Below, in pieces: positions 6,307-6,496 of a DNA stretch of 6,496 nt (position 1 is its first letter; every line of letters begins with the position of its first letter). Location of the stretch: assembly GCA_014804185.1 (NCBI GenBank), contig JAAVAG010000195.1, positions 1 to 6,496 on the forward strand. The letters are read 5' to 3'. The position numbers and the translations under genes were made by a program. The notes beneath the pieces are model-generated. The model did not search any database. It was not told the DNA's origin and saw nothing but the letters and a program-made list of their open reading frames with translations. This stretch comes from Lachnospiraceae bacterium. GTDB taxonomy: Bacteria; Bacillota; Clostridia; Lachnospirales; Lachnospiraceae.

Positions 6307-6496
6307 TTAATTGTCTCCTTTCTGGCGGAGTATTTCTGCGGGAATTTCGCCGTACTGACTGCGGAAAGCGTTGGCGTAGTAACCGCCAGCTGCCAGCAGC
6401 GAGTCGTGGGTTCCCTGTTCGATGATCCGGCCGCCGTCCATCACCAGAATCAGATCCGCGTCCTTGATGGAGGAAATCCGGTAAGCGATAATAAAA
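6307..6496 (-). CDS. C-terminal end of a second ABC exporter half-transporter (partner subunit), 5' part outside the window
   Basis: Only the last 62 residues are in the window. They begin inside the switch (H-loop) region, FIIAYRISSIKDAD, and continue through LILVMDGGRIIEQGTH, the conserved end of ABC ATPase domains, to a TAA at 6307-6309. The residue that is normally the switch His (IIAHRLS) is Tyr here, encoded by TAC at 6481-6483, so this ATP site is probably degenerate. The gene is one base upstream of the next ABC gene and carries that gene's ribosome binding site within its last codons. The two products almost certainly form one heterodimer. The promoter, the membrane domain and the other ATPase motifs lie beyond the right edge. 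Confidence 0.9.
   Translation of the reverse strand, partial: FIIAYRISSIKDADLILVMDGGRIIEQGTHDSLLAAGGYYANAFRSQYGEIPAEILRQKGDN

Overview
The window looks like chromosomal core sequence from a Gram-positive, low-to-mid G+C Clostridia, most likely a member of the Lachnospiraceae. This rests on the gene types (a class A penicillin-binding protein with a long insert ahead of its transpeptidase domain, YigZ, MgtE, a two-gene ABC exporter), on AGGAGG-type ribosome binding sites with T-rich sigma-A promoters, and on mixed codon use with little TTA, CTA or TCA. The genus cannot be fixed from the sequence alone. There is no sign of a mobile element, CRISPR array, tRNA, rRNA or recent transfer.

Layout from left to right. 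(1) 1-2096, minus strand: a bifunctional class A penicillin-binding protein. Its N terminus, glycosyltransferase domain and all three transpeptidase motifs are present, but its C terminus lies beyond the left edge. (2) 2097-2292: an AT-rich divergent promoter region with a near-identical extended -10 element firing each way. (3) 2293-2943, plus: a YigZ/IMPACT family protein. (4) 2944-3116: a leader region ahead of mgtE. A good sigma-A promoter overlaps the end of yigZ, and the leader has a long inverted repeat abutting a second hairpin. (5) 3117-4448, plus: a complete MgtE magnesium channel. (6) 4485-4521: a rho-independent terminator between convergent genes. (7) 4521-6305, minus: a complete ABC exporter half-transporter. 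(8) 6307-6496, minus: the C-terminal end of a second ABC half-transporter, one base upstream of the first and surely in the same operon.

The genes form three transcription units: the penicillin-binding protein leftwards, yigZ and mgtE rightwards (mgtE probably also from its own promoter), and the exporter pair leftwards, converging on mgtE. The pair looks like a heterodimeric exporter with one complete and one degenerate ATP site: the downstream partner has all catalytic motifs, while the upstream partner has Tyr in place of the switch-region His.

Most of the window is ordinary housekeeping sequence. The part most worth following up is the mgtE leader, which has the architecture of a cis-regulatory RNA but does not match the M-box magnesium riboswitch as I remember its consensus.
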